From assembly GCA_031310005.1 (NCBI GenBank), contig CM062385.1, positions 1,488,001 to 1,552,000 on the forward strand: a stretch of 64,000 nt of DNA, read 5' to 3'. Positions within the stretch are counted from its first letter, which is position 1. Each line of letters opens with the position of its first letter. This stretch comes from Dactylellina haptotyla (taxonomy: Eukaryota > Ascomycota > Orbiliomycetes > Orbiliales > Orbiliaceae). The notes under the pieces were generated by a model. That model was given only the letters and a program-made list of their open reading frames with translations, was not told the origin of the DNA and ran no database searches. Made by a program: the position numbers and the translations under genes. Shown here piece after piece: positions 11,707 through 22,258 of this stretch.

Positions 11707-13158
11707 TTATCTGCGCCTTGATTGTAGACTTGTTTTCGACATTCGATGGGGGAGCTCCTGCTCGCCATCGTCGTCGTCATCGTCGTCCTCTTCTACTTCT
11801 TCATGACGGCCTTCAGCCCGTCGAGTCTTCATGTTCTCACTTTTGATCCGGACTGTGCTTGAATTTGTTGAATTTGTTGAACTAGGTAAATGCGGCGCCT
11901 CGTCTTCATCTGCGTCGTTTTCATCTTCTAGCTCTTGTCCTAGGCGCCTATTGGATGACCGTCTGCTAGTTCCGTTGAGGATGCGAGAGAGTTTCCTTGG
12001 TGGTCCTTCTTGTTCATCATCCTCCTCATCGTCTGTTTCTTCTCTATGTCTCCTCCCTAGAGAATTCCTAGAACCGCTCGGCCTTGGGGGAGGTGAGTCC
12101 CCAGTTTCCTCGCTGATATCACCGTCATTGAACATCGTGCTCCTTCTGGCCTTGCTCTTTTCGATGCTCTTCTTGACCGCTTTGCTTAATCTTTGAGGCA
12201 GAATACCCTCCGAATCTCGTCCTTTAGCTCTTCTCAATCCTGCGTCGCGTCCGCCGCCGCCGCCTCTGGCTGCCCTGGGTCCCACAGGATCACCCTTCCA
12301 ATCAGCAGCGCAGGTCGGGCATTTCAAGGCAGCCTTGGAAAAGTATTCATCCGCACAGTGGTTGTGGATTCGGAGATTGCAGTTGATATCGGAGCATCGC
12401 TGTCCGATTGTATGGATGTACTTGCAAACATGGCAAGTTTTGATGCGCTGCTTCCTCGCTCCTCTGGTGACGGTGCCGTCTTCGTTTTCTTCTTCTTCTT
12501 CTTCGATATTGTAGGTTTCGTTAAGGTACAGTTCGAGCTCCAGAAGGGCCCTGGTAGAGAGGAAATGAAAACCGGCACTGTCACGCTCCAACCACCCCTC
12601 GTCGACAAATCTGGTGAGGCAATCTTCGGCTTCTAGCTTTGTCAGGCCGATACCGGCTCCGGCAAAGACTTGGGTGGCTTCTTCGCCGTTTGCGCCCTGT
12701 GTGGCTATTACGCGGTTCTCTCTCTCAGCGGGCGGGTTCTTGTTCAGGCTAATGGCACGAACGCTCGTGACAGCCATGATTTCGGCATACCTGGTGTTGT
12801 TGGTATCGAACATTTCGTCAAGCAGCCTCTTAAAGTAGGATATCTCATCCGGGGTGTGCGTGGTAGCAAAGCGGATGATCTCATCGTCTGCGGAGTTTAT
12901 GAGAGAGTAGTAGCGTTTGCCGTCCTCTTGGTCGAGCATGTCGCGCAGGTCGAGGTCGAACGGAGAGATGGCATTTTGGATCGTGTGGAGAACGTCGCTG
13001 ACCTCCTTTACGGGGATGGAATTGGCGGGAACATCGGTGCCGGATTCGGCAGAGGCGATGGCAGCGAGCAGCTCCTGGCCTTCCTCGATGTCGATGAAGG
13101 GGCGGATGAGGAGGGCCTGTAGGAAGGTCCTATGGACGTTTGTATAGGACCCCACCAT
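11707..13158 (-). CDS. NSE1: NSE1, RING-like subunit of the SMC5-SMC6 complex
   Basis: A single-exon frame of 483 aa. The N-terminal ~230 residues match the Nse1 winged-helix region (for example TRFVDEGWLERD and LELELYLNETY). A variant RING finger follows at about residues 242-284, with CHVCKYIHTIGQRC, CNLRIHNHC and CPTC supplying cysteine and histidine zinc ligands. The last ~200 residues are disordered, basic and acidic by turns, a fungal extension. Nse1 joins Nse3 and Nse4 in the Smc5/6 complex, which acts in DNA recombination repair, and its RING has ubiquitin ligase activity with Nse3. The start ATG at 13158 begins the family-typical N-terminus. Only the length of the C-terminal tail is unusual. 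Confidence 0.93.
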   Translation of the reverse strand: MVGSYTNVHRTFLQALLIRPFIDIEEGQELLAAIASAESGTDVPANSIPVKEVSDVLHTIQNAISPFDLDLRDMLDQEDGKRYYSLINSADDEIIRFATTHTPDEISYFKRLLDEMFDTNNTRYAEIMAVTSVRAISLNKNPPAERENRVIATQGANGEEATQVFAGAGIGLTKLEAEDCLTRFVDEGWLERDSAGFHFLSTRALLELELYLNETYNIEEEEEENEDGTVTRGARKQRIKTCHVCKYIHTIGQRCSDINCNLRIHNHCADEYFSKAALKCPTCAADWKGDPVGPRAARGGGGGRDAGLRRAKGRDSEGILPQRLSKAVKKSIEKSKARRSTMFNDGDISEETGDSPPPRPSGSRNSLGRRHREETDDEEDDEQEGPPRKLSRILNGTSRRSSNRRLGQELEDENDADEDEAPHLPSSTNSTNSSTVRIKSENMKTRRAEGRHEEVEEDDDDDDDGEQELPHRMSKTSLQSRRR

Positions 13159-13920
13159 GGTTGGTGCTCCGACGGCGTCGTCTGTTCAATCCACGGACGG
13201 CGGAGGGGGTATGCTATATGATATAGTACGATATGACCGTCTAGATGGACCGGCTCATCTGCACGACTGCGGGAGGAAGGAAGGAAGGAAGGAAGGAGGA
13301 GGAAGAAGAAAGAGAAACGCGTTGGGCTTCTTGTTGTGTCTTTGTCGTCGTTGGGCTCCCACGCGCCGACCAGCCAACCGCCGGTCCCGGGCCAGCTCCC
13401 TCCAGCTCCCTCCCCGGTGCCCCCGAGCACATGGTTCCTCCTCCCGGACAAAACCCCATTCCCCGGCCGGGCCAACCTGTCCACAAGAACGCAGGGACGG
13501 GACGGGTGGTCAATCAGGTACGGCCTCCGGCTAGGACTCGAACTCGGACTCGGACTCGTGCCTGTTGCATGCGACACCTCTACGACGTCCTCCCTTTCGA
13601 ATTCCTCCCGCTGGCGCACATTCTCATCAATTTCCCGTCTCCCCTCTCCGCCTGCCTTTTTCTTCGCAAGCCGCGGTACCGATTCTGCCAGTCCGCTTCT
13701 TCGCACTCAGCTTCGTCGCAAGCCCCCCGGTTGTTGCTTGGTGCGCGTCACGTTTGCTGAACCTTTCGTTCATTCGCGGTAACTGGCAGTAGCTTAATCC
13801 AAATCCCTTTTCCTTTTCTTTTCGTCCTCCTCATCAGCAACTAGCGACCTTCTTCGTCCTTTCCCTTTCCCTTCCTTTCTGAACTCGTCGTATCTTTGCA
13901 TTTACAATATATCTTCAGCT
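13159..13920. promoter_or_regulatory. Divergent promoter region between NSE1 and GOT1
   Basis: This 762-bp spacer separates two divergent start codons. It contains a GGAA microsatellite (about 13274-13295) and, nearer to GOT1, a long pyrimidine-rich stretch (about 13800-13880) typical of a fungal transcription start region. Open frames here are short, overlapping and without domains. Confidence 0.5.
13274..13295. repeat. GGAA microsatellite
   Basis: About five tandem GGAA units in the NSE1/GOT1 spacer, extended by less regular GGA and GAA units. Confidence 0.8.
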
Positions 13921-14620
13921 ATGTGGTTAACCGATCAGCAGAGTGCGTCAACGAAACCCCCCCTATCAGCTTAAAATTAGTTTCACAACAGATGCTAACA
14001 TGTTTTCTACAGAGGTCGGCGTCGCATTTTGTTCTGGCGGTATGGCACCGCGTCCTCGTCCAGCGAATATACTCGTATCCCAATTGGTCTCCGAGCTGAC
14101 GAATTGATATAGGCGCCTTTTTCTTTACCTTCGGTATCTTTATGTTCTTCGATAAAGCCATGTGAGTACCTTCTCTTCCAAACTCTCAGCAAAACTGATC
14201 TCGCACATGATGCTTATCGAAACACCCTTTCCTCTAGGTTGGCCATGGGAAATGTTAGATTACCTCCTCAGTCCCCGTATGCGGTCATACCCTCCGTTTC
14301 CAAGAATACTAAAACCCGACAACGTCGAACAACAATAGATCCTGTTCTTAATCGGCCTCACTTTAACAATGGGTGCAAACCGGACGTTTCTCTTCTTCGC
14401 CCGTCGGGAAAAGTGGAAAGGAACAGCTACCTTCGCCCTCGGTATTCTCGTCATCTTTCTTAAATACCCGCTTATCGGCTTCGTAATCGAATGCTACGGT
14501 ATATTAAATCTGTTTGGGGACTTTTTCGGCGTAATCGTTGGGTTTTTGGGAAGCATACCGGTCATCGGACCATATATCACGAGAGCAGCTGGGAGTGCGG
14601 GCAGGGCTTTGCCTGTGTAA
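13921..14620 (+). CDS. GOT1: GOT1, ER-to-Golgi / Golgi transport membrane protein
   Basis: Five exons were joined: 13921-13942, 14013-14039, 14113-14161, 14238-14253 and 14339-14620, giving 131 aa. The start MWLTDQQKVGVAF matches the yeast Got1 N-terminus, and the C-terminus carries GFLGSIPVIGPYITR, a family hallmark. Four hydrophobic segments are visible (around residues 14-30, 34-48, 63-83 and 88-107). Got1 is a small tetraspanning membrane protein that helps fusion or cargo traffic between the ER and Golgi, redundantly with Sft2. Four of the five exons are shorter than 50 nt (22, 27, 49 and 16 nt), so simple ORF scans see only the last exon. All junctions are GT...AG and in phase. Confidence 0.95.
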
Positions 14621-15302
14621 TATATACAGCCGAGGACTGGAGGAGATGGGAAGCCCCGGCGCCCTCTTCAACAACTTTCTAAAGTGCACTACGATTATTG
14701 TCGAAGCCAAGCGGCACTTTTTCTTTTCTTTTCGAGTGGGTATGGGTAGGTAGTTCGTCAACCAGATGATAAGTTTCATGTTGCATCGAAATACTATCAG
14801 AGTTATAGCGCAGCTACTTGGAGAGGTTCAATCTTCTTTTCAACAGCGATTTTGGCTTATAGATTGGATAGAAAAACCATGATTCCTTGTAATGCCACTA
14901 ATAATATGGAAATAATAACACATTTTCCAGATTGACATATATTGGGGAAAAAGACATATATTCTATTCATTCAGCCCCCCACCACATTGATGGTGGCTCG
15001 CTATACTCGAGCCGCGGTTATCAAACGTGGTCATGATTTCAATCTCAATGACAAGAGTTTTTTTCGGTTTCCCAATGCAAGAAGAAAAAAGAAAAGAAGC
15101 CCAGAGGTGTGTTGCAATCGGGTAGTGTGTTATAATCGGGTAACAGGAGAAACAATGAAGAAACCAAAAAAAAGAGAAGAGAAGAGAAAGCCATCAAATA
15201 TCCATACATCCCCTGGCATCGGGGTATCACTACGGGGCGCGATGATGTGATGATGGATAAATTCGCCCAAGTGCTGCTGGGGTTTCCAGATAGACTCTTG
15301 AC
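14621..15302. other. Spacer between convergent GOT1 and profilin genes
   Basis: This 682-bp stretch should contain the two facing 3' untranslated regions. No gene or structured repeat was recognised. Confidence 0.5.
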
Positions 15303-16111
15303 TTAATAGTTGGATTTTTTAAGATAATCCGCGAGAGCTTCGACCGTCGTACGAGCGCTCGGGGTTGCAATGCTCTCCGGGTGGTGGGCGAAGATGATAG
15401 TCTGAGGAGTCTTAGTGATAACCATACCCTCCTTTCCTTTCTATAGATCGACAATTGTGAGAGATTAATACGATTAGAAGACAACGAATGAGGGAGGAAT
15501 GATTCTGGTATACCTTGGCCATGATTAAATTTTCCTCATGAGAGATGAGGATGTACTTAGTGCCAGCGATGTGGACACCATCGGTGAACAGCGGGCTTTC
15601 ATTGCCGAATTTAGGGAATGCAGTAACAATCTTCTGCACTTCGACGGGTTGGATCTGGATAAAAGCAATGTTAGCATACTGATGTGTAAAATTATATATT
15701 TGGTAGACACGGGAGGGCGGGTTTACCGCAAACCCTGGGGTGGCAGCCCAGACAGAATCGCCGGCAGCACTGAAGATAGCTCCCTGGTCAACATTGCCAG
15801 AGGAGACCAAGCTTGCGTTTCGAATCGGATTAGCATTTATATATAGCATATATGTAGAATATATCCTCAGAGGCCTAAGTGAGAGGTATCGGCAAGAAGT
15901 GCGTGAAATTCGAGGGCAAGCGACCTGTGCTCGAGGCTATTCGAGGATTGGGGTCTTGGAAGGGAAGTTGCAGATTGATGGTAAAATACCTGGTGTCAAC
16001 GTATGCTATTCACGCGGCAATACGAAGGGTTGCATGTCAGCTTCAAAAATCGTCAAATTGTTTGATTACATTTTTCAAGAGCAACTTCTGGTACGTACCT
16101 TGCCACGACAT
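15303..16111 (-). CDS. PFY1: Profilin, actin-monomer binding protein
   Basis: Five exons on the minus strand (16099-16111, 15990-16005, 15727-15811, 15514-15654 and 15303-15440) give 130 aa, exactly the profilin length. The protein starts MSWQAYVDTSLV, contains AIFSAAGDSVWAATPGF, KKGKEGMVITKTPQTI and ends ALADYLKKSNY, all standard profilin blocks. Profilin binds G-actin and poly-proline (for example in formins), promotes nucleotide exchange and feeds actin to growing filaments in the cytoplasm. The first exon carries only 13 nt of coding sequence and the second is a 16-nt microexon, so automatic prediction could easily lose the real N-terminus. Every junction is canonical and in phase. Confidence 0.96.
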
Positions 16112-16560
16112 AATGGGTGTTTTCAGTTGATATCTGGGGAGCAAACGAAGCGTGGGGTATAGAAGATCAAGGGAGATAGGTAAGGCAAAGGTGACGGGAC
16201 CGTGAAGCCGTTTGAAGAGCGAATATACCTTGATTGTGAGGGTGGAAGAAGGAAGGCGGAAGATTCTCGACGGGGAGGAATGGAGAGGAGGAGGGGCTGT
16301 TAAGTTGCTGGCGTGGTGGTGTCTTCAGCAGACGTTGTTGGCTGGCTGGCTGGCCAAAGTGGGGCAGCTGGCAGCTTCGATGCCCTTCCGTGTTTGATGG
16401 CGGGGCACGCAACACATCAGAAGCCAGATTTCTCCCCGTCAAACGCCACCTCACCTCGCTACCCGCCCGCCATCTCCGCTCATTCATTCTTGCACCGATT
16501 CGCTGAGGAGCTTACCTGTTCTCTCTCACACTCTCTCCCTCTGAGGGCGTGTAGATGTGT

Positions 16561-16621
16561 CTGATCGATTGATCGATTGACTGGCTGGCTGGCTGGCTGA
16601 CGACCGACTGACCGACTGACC
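16561..16621. repeat. Short tandem GATT / TGGC / GACT repeat tract
   Basis: Successive four-base units: GATC/GATT copies, then four TGGC copies, then CGACTGAC copies. This looks like slippage-prone simple sequence in the profilin upstream region. Confidence 0.7.
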
Positions 16622-16990
16622 GTCCAGCGTTCCAGTAGTGGGATGTTGGACCCGAGCACCCTCCTCGGATAGAAGTGCTTTAAAGTCGGCAATCCGTCTG
16701 AATAGGGCCGAATCGGATTCCGGGTTCGGGCGCGGGTGGTCTGGCCCGTTTCCAAGTAGCCAGAAGTATCATTTCCCCTCTCATCTCGTCCACCTCTCGC
16801 TCTCGCTCACCCTCTGCTACGCATAACAAGTTGTGCTATCGAAGCCTCGCGGCAACGGTGCAAGAGTGCATATGTGGCATTTTTACCCGACGGTCGAATC
16901 AGCTCCAGCTCGGGACTGCATTGGATCACAAACACCTTGAATCGTCATGGCATTTCTCGTGAGAACCAGGTTTTTGTTCCACCGTGATCA

Positions 16991-17359
16991 CTATTCGTAG
17001 GGGCTGGTGTCGAGAACATAACATAACTCAGGACCACTCCAAGGTCGAAAGCTGATGTGATGCAGCCGAGCCCCTGGCCAACGCTCTCTGTGTTGCCGAA
17101 GACGCATGGATTTCAGGCGGTAGACTCGACTCTGCTCTTTGCATTGCCAGTGGCCAACCTCTTCTCTCTGACCAGTCCTTCTATTTCCACAGGATGACCC
17201 TCCATAATCTGCGTATTTCGATTTCGATCCACGGATGGAATACCAGGATGCATCGAGGCTGTCACCACAACGGGTCCCCACCTTGGTGACATGTTCTGAG
17301 GCTGTAACTACTATTGCTGTCGCCAAAGGTGCGATGCTACTCAGCCAAATTCCCTTCAT
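16991..17359 (-). CDS. Doubtful small secreted-protein candidate
   Basis: This 122-codon frame begins with a signal-peptide-like stretch: a lysine after the initiator Met, then a hydrophobic run WLSSIAPLATAIVVTA. Four cysteines lie in the presumed mature part (TRC, SSC, WQC and ELC). No family is recognised. The second half (RLKSMRLRQHRERWPG) looks like out-of-frame translation, so either an intron is missing from the model or the frame is accidental. It lies in a long spacer with no neighbour to suggest a role. A cysteine-bearing secreted protein is possible, but support is weak. Confidence 0.22.
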   Translation of the reverse strand: MKGIWLSSIAPLATAIVVTASEHVTKVGTRCGDSLDASWYSIRGSKSKYADYGGSSCGNRRTGQREEVGHWQCKEQSRVYRLKSMRLRQHRERWPGARLHHISFRPWSGPELCYVLDTSPYE

Positions 17360-19338
17360 AATTTTAACCTGAAATTTCTGTCAGAGGAAACCGTTCGTAT
17401 GGTGACGTGGGGTTTGGTGAGAGGGTGTACGGGTGCCGGACACCTGCTGCTGTGAAATTTGCCAATAATTGACACCCAATTCAACGACGAACGACAGCCA
17501 ACCGTTCACATGGCAAACAGGAAGACTGAGTTGACCACCACAGCTGTCATCAAGTACGCAGCCGCCGACCACATGCTCGTAGGCCGACTGGCAGGGCTGA
17601 TTGCGCAAGAATCGGACTCGCGGGCTTGTCGTTTATGCAACACCGTCCAATCAATCCTCTTCTTCATATAAAGTCTTTAAAAAGGAGATCGAGGGCGAGG
17701 GAGCGAAAACTATCCACGAGGAGGTGCAGCTCGAAAATCTAAACACGGTTCGAGAGAGACTGCAAGGTATTGATTGCATCGAGGGACTAAGGAATGCTAA
17801 CGGTCTCTAAGGCTTTACTTGTAAAAGCGCTGCAACAGGGGTACCGCATAGCCCAAAAACATAAATAAAATAAATTACACTCAGTATCTCGCATTGAGAT
17901 CGCAATTACAAGGGAGCATTAGTTAGTACGCCAGTAGTGTTCATATGCAGATGTTTCGGAAAATACGGTTAACTTATCATAGGATCTTAAAAAGGAAAGG
18001 AAAGGAAGAGAGGAGGAGGAAGAGATGTCGATTTTCGTAAGGCTTACGTTGAAGAGAGACCTGGGCAAGGAAATTGAGGCGGGGGAGCGAATGTGCCTGC
18101 CCCAAATGTGCGTGCCTGACCCCCAGGTCTTTATCTGAAACCGCATCCAGAACGAACCCATTCGTTCACAAGACACAAGCTGTTTCCACACGGAATGATC
18201 CTAGCATGCGACAGTAAGAATTCGCCAAAAGAACACAGACTGACGTGCGAAAATGCGCACCAGGCTATCTTTTTCGAACACGTTCCTGAGTAACGTTCCA
18301 GATGGACCTCCGCCAAAAATTATGCTTTTCCTGCCCAAAGAAAAAGTAAAAGCAAATAGTGGATAGCGAGTGTGGGCCTGTTGTTGGAGCTCCCAATTCA
18401 CAAAAATTGTAGACGCACACCAATGAAAGCCCGTTTAAGCAGATTCAGGTCTTGGAGGAGCGAATATTGGCGATTGAAAGGAAGACCAAAAAATTGCAGG
18501 CGAGGAGCCGCCGAACCAATGAAGTTCGCTGCCTCCCAGGAGCCTCGAATGCCAATTGCGCTGATATGGCGTGGGACACCCGCAGTCAACCGACTCAACA
18601 ATCCGACAGGGTCAACGTTCGATAGGACGGGAGACCTGGTCCACCCTTCATTAGATCGGCAGTTCATTACCCTAGGCGCTGCCTACGCTCTCCGTTTCGT
18701 CGGTCAAGTTTAATTTACTGGCGAACAGTACAACCGACCCTTGTGACAGGGCCTGTCGACCAGCCCGGCCCGAATTTACCTCAGTGCCAGAATAAGTGTG
18801 ACTAGGTTTGGATCTCAGACGCTCAGAGTCACTGAACGGCGAGTCGATAAAAGGAATTCGGTGCCCCTCCCCCAAAGGGTTGCTTTCTTGTTGCGATCTG
18901 GTTCCTGAATCTGACCTTCACAGCGCAGTTTCAAAGTCTTTCCCTTTTCGCACGCTAGTGCGGCCGTTCTTTCTTGAATAGATTACATACATATCTTGGT
19001 GTCAGTATCATAATTCCCCGCCTTTTATGGCCGATCACCCGTAATGTATTTTATACCAAATTCCCATTAATGCATTGTTGCTAAACTTGCCGGTTCAGTT
19101 GCCCTCTCTCTCGCTCCTTCCTGCCGCACACGGACGCCAGTCAGCAGGGCGAAGCATCCACTCTTTTAGTTTTTTACTTTTATTCTGGCACCGGCCCACA
19201 GTTTTCGGATTTCGGACCAATTCTCGTTTTTCTTTTAAAACGAAAACTTCAATTCTGTTCTCTAGTTCCCACGATCTCGCGTGCGAAATTGCTTCCAGGA
19301 GAAGTCGGGCAGTTATTTTCTTTGGCTTCTCTCGGTAC

Positions 19339-19375
19339 TTTTATTTTATTTTATTATTTTATTATTTTATTTTTA
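19339..19375. repeat. TTTTA-rich low-complexity tract
   Basis: Imperfect TTTTA/TTTA units in the probable leader of the gene starting at 19702. Confidence 0.7.
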
Positions 19376-19701
19376 AATCGGTTCATTGTCTCACCGTTTA
19401 CTCTGTCCTCTTTCTTTTTCGCAGTCGTCTTCATATTATTTTCTCTTTGTCAACGATCCACTCTGGCTGGCCTGGGCGCCCGGCACCGCTACTTAAAAGA
19501 CGACTTGGTTTTCTGGTTGGTTGGCCGATCCTCTCACGATCCTCCCAAACGGGCTTTCTGTGCGACACTAGCAGAGCAACACGCAACCCCCCCAACAAAA
19601 GCCAACACTCTCGATACGAATTTACACACGCCCTGCTACGATAAATCAAGAAAAATACAAATTTGACAGAAAAAGAAGATTCGGATCGGGTTTCGAGAAA
19701 T

Positions 19702-21528
19702 ATGGCGAAGCTACTCCTTTCGAGGTCACGGTCGAGGTCGGAAAGCAAACTCGGAAGAAAAGCGAAGGATGCAGCGAAGTCAAGCGAGTCTCTTGCAGTT
19801 GCCATCCCTCATAAGTTCGATGCCGAGCCACTACCCAGCACTCAGCATGTGCCCCGCCAGATGGACAGCCTCGTCGTAGAAGCATATACTTCTAAGCAGA
19901 GATCATTCGACGCTTCGAGACCCAAGACTTCTGGTGGCTCGAGTGCGACAGCGAAAACAGAGGAGCGCCCGAAGACCTCTCACGGCTCAAAGAAGGATTC
20001 TGCTCTTGAAGAGCCGAACTTTTCGATCCTCAACAGATCCTATACTTGGTCTCGTGAACAGAGTAACAGCAAAGGAAAACATGCTGGCAGTCCGATGTTG
20101 ACCGCTTTCCCGCCGCGGCCCTCCTCTCGTCAACGGGATCACCCCCAAAGCTGTGAAATTGGAGTTGCCATTGGTAGCCCGACATTCCATCCGAAGACGC
20201 TCTCTGATGCGCGAAGCAGTCGCATGTACGGGCCCGAGGATCTATATTCGAGATCTTTACCCCAGCACTTTGTTTCGTTGGACACACCGGCAAACGGGCA
20301 CCAAACTGACAGCATCCCCGCGGCAGAGGGCAAAGATTCAATGTCTAAGGGGAGCTGGAAGAGGTTCTTTGGCAAAAGTCTCTTTCAGAAAAAGACGCCG
20401 CAGAAGGCACTTCATTCTCAGACTTTGACCTCGCAAACGTCTATTACGACTGTCAGCTCAGCAACATATAGTGGTACCCAAGATACGAAGGACTCAATGG
20501 ATTCGCTTAGAGAAGACTCGTCAGTTGAAGAAGCCAACGAGTCGGAATCTGAACATAAATCCAAATTCGAAGCGACCCCTATGCTCGATGTGGATATCCC
20601 AAAGGTTGAGATGGAACGCTACAGTGTTATGTTTGACACTCTATTGAATCAACAGAAGCCTTCAATATATGCAAGAAGGAAATCCGGTTTGCATGTTGTA
20701 GCAGCCGGGCAGAAAATTGTAAGTTCGCCTTCATTTCATGAATTCAAGGTTTTGTATTTAACTAATGCCTCTATATAGTCCGAGAATCCAGAATCCACAC
20801 CTGCCCTTGTTCTGCCTAAGAAAAAGGATAACCTACCGGTGGGCCAACTCGGTCTGGTCAACAAGTCGCCATTGTGGCTTTTCCCAGCAACGCCCCGAAC
20901 CCCAAAGAGCCCAGGCCGGCCCCGTGCAATGACGACACCTACGGAAATGGCAGGTAGTTTGTCCGCCACTCCTGAAGCCGCCACATTTAAGAAACCTCGT
21001 CCAGAGAGTGACATCGTTCCCTCATTGTTAATGATGCTAGAAGACCGAATCGAGCGCAATGCCTCGAAAGCGGAGAAGGACCCCCAAACGCCGTTCTCTG
21101 TAATCTCCGAAGTCTCCGAACTTGACAGCCCTTACTCGCCACAGGTTGACTACGAGAACGGTGTGGACAACAAAGCCCCTTGGGTCCGCAAATTTAGCAT
21201 GTACGAACCAGAGTGGGAAATGATCACAACTCCTCTAAGGCCGCGAACACCTTCTCCAACTGAAATGGACCAATCTGCCACTGAAGGCGAGGCATTCGTC
21301 GCCAAAGCCGCTAAAATTTCCATTGCCCGGCAAATATCAATATCTCAAAGGCAACTTCTACTTCCAGTCATCTCGAACCCAGAACGATTTGTCTCACGAT
21401 CCAAATCCACCCGTTCACAAAACCCCAAACCCGAAGTTTCCCTAGTGATTTCCCCGGCCAGAGCAGAGTCTGTGAGCCCTGCTCCAACCTCAGCTGTTGC
21501 GACTCAGAATATTGCTATGGCTCTATGA
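19702..21528 (+). CDS. Uncharacterised serine-rich fungal protein
   Basis: Two exons, 19702-20718 and 20779-21528 (588 aa), joined at a clean GTAAGT donor and TATATAG acceptor in phase 0. The ATG at 19702 gives MAKLLLSRSRSRSESKLGRK; no in-frame ATG lies just upstream. No known domain is visible. The protein is rich in Ser, Pro, Thr and Lys, with basic N-terminal patches, proline-directed TP/SP sites (for example ATPRTPKSPGRPR and RPRTPSPTE) and a possible folded segment around ERYSVMFDTLLNQQKPS. This composition fits a disordered, phosphorylated scaffold or regulator, but that is only inference. I cannot name a function. The coding status is well supported by length and the intron. Confidence 0.82.
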
Positions 21529-22258
21529 ATTCCAGCCGTCTGACCTGTGATTTTGTCAGCTATCAACGATGAATTTATAAACAATATTTGGGGCGATCAT
21601 ATAGATTGCAGAGCGTATTTTGCTCCTTCCAAGTAGTAGTCGTCACTCAGAAAATCTTGCTAGCATTCAACATCTACTCTTATCCCTGTACTCTATATTT
21701 TGTTTCGAAACTATTTCCCTTTGTTACAGCATTAATCCTACTTGTAGGTGCAATCACTTCCGTTATCACTTACCCACCCTCTTGTCGGCCTCAACGAACG
21801 AAAAGCAGGGTAGTTGTGTTCTCAACTGCTTTGTTGGCCCCAATTTGGACCACCCGGTCAGTTTCTAATTTTATTTCCTTGATTTTATTTCTTTTGTATT
21901 GTTGCTCGGATTGCCCCTTCTCTCCAAGTTCTTTGAGCCTTTTGCATTTCGGATCTCTAAAATTATACCCACTTCGTGTTTATTTGCTGTCGGCTTGATC
22001 TTGTACATAACTGAATAGAGCAGACTGACTGGCTGGCTGCCAGAGAATTGATATTAATATATAAATATGCCAAATAAATATTTACTTGCTTCAAAAACTC
22101 TACATTCTATGGGCAATTCTTAACAAGGTTGCCGGAATCATGGGTCTACGATTTACCTAATTTTCATATCCTTTTATTCATATATTCGAGAGCATTGATG
22201 TCAAATTGACGCGCCTGACACCGTCTCAAGTCATACCAATCAGAAAGGTCTCGCCTTT
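21529..22258. other. Spacer between the 19702 gene and SLH1 (convergent)
   Basis: A T-rich 730-bp stretch with the two facing 3' untranslated regions. A 136-codon frame here is hydrophobic, low in complexity and overlaps nothing recognisable, so it is treated as non-coding. Confidence 0.55.

Larger units (their letters stand above)
16112..19701. other. 3.6 kb spacer upstream of profilin and of the next plus-strand gene
   Basis: The stretch probably contains two promoters (profilin to the left, the 19702 gene to the right). It includes a GATT/TGGC/GACT repeat tract (about 16561-16621) and a TTTTATTTTATT tract (about 19339-19375) in the likely leader of the next gene. One weak minus-strand ORF (16991-17359) is listed separately. 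No other gene could be supported. Confidence 0.5.

Noticed and set aside
13008-13706. 232-codon minus-strand frame overlapping the NSE1 start
   Set aside because: Out of frame with NSE1, Arg/Ser/Pro-rich, no recognised domain; NSE1 already has a family-typical start at 13158.
21588-21998. 136-codon hydrophobic plus-strand frame
   Set aside because: T-rich 3' flank that gives Leu/Phe/Ser by composition. No domain and no splice or conservation evidence.
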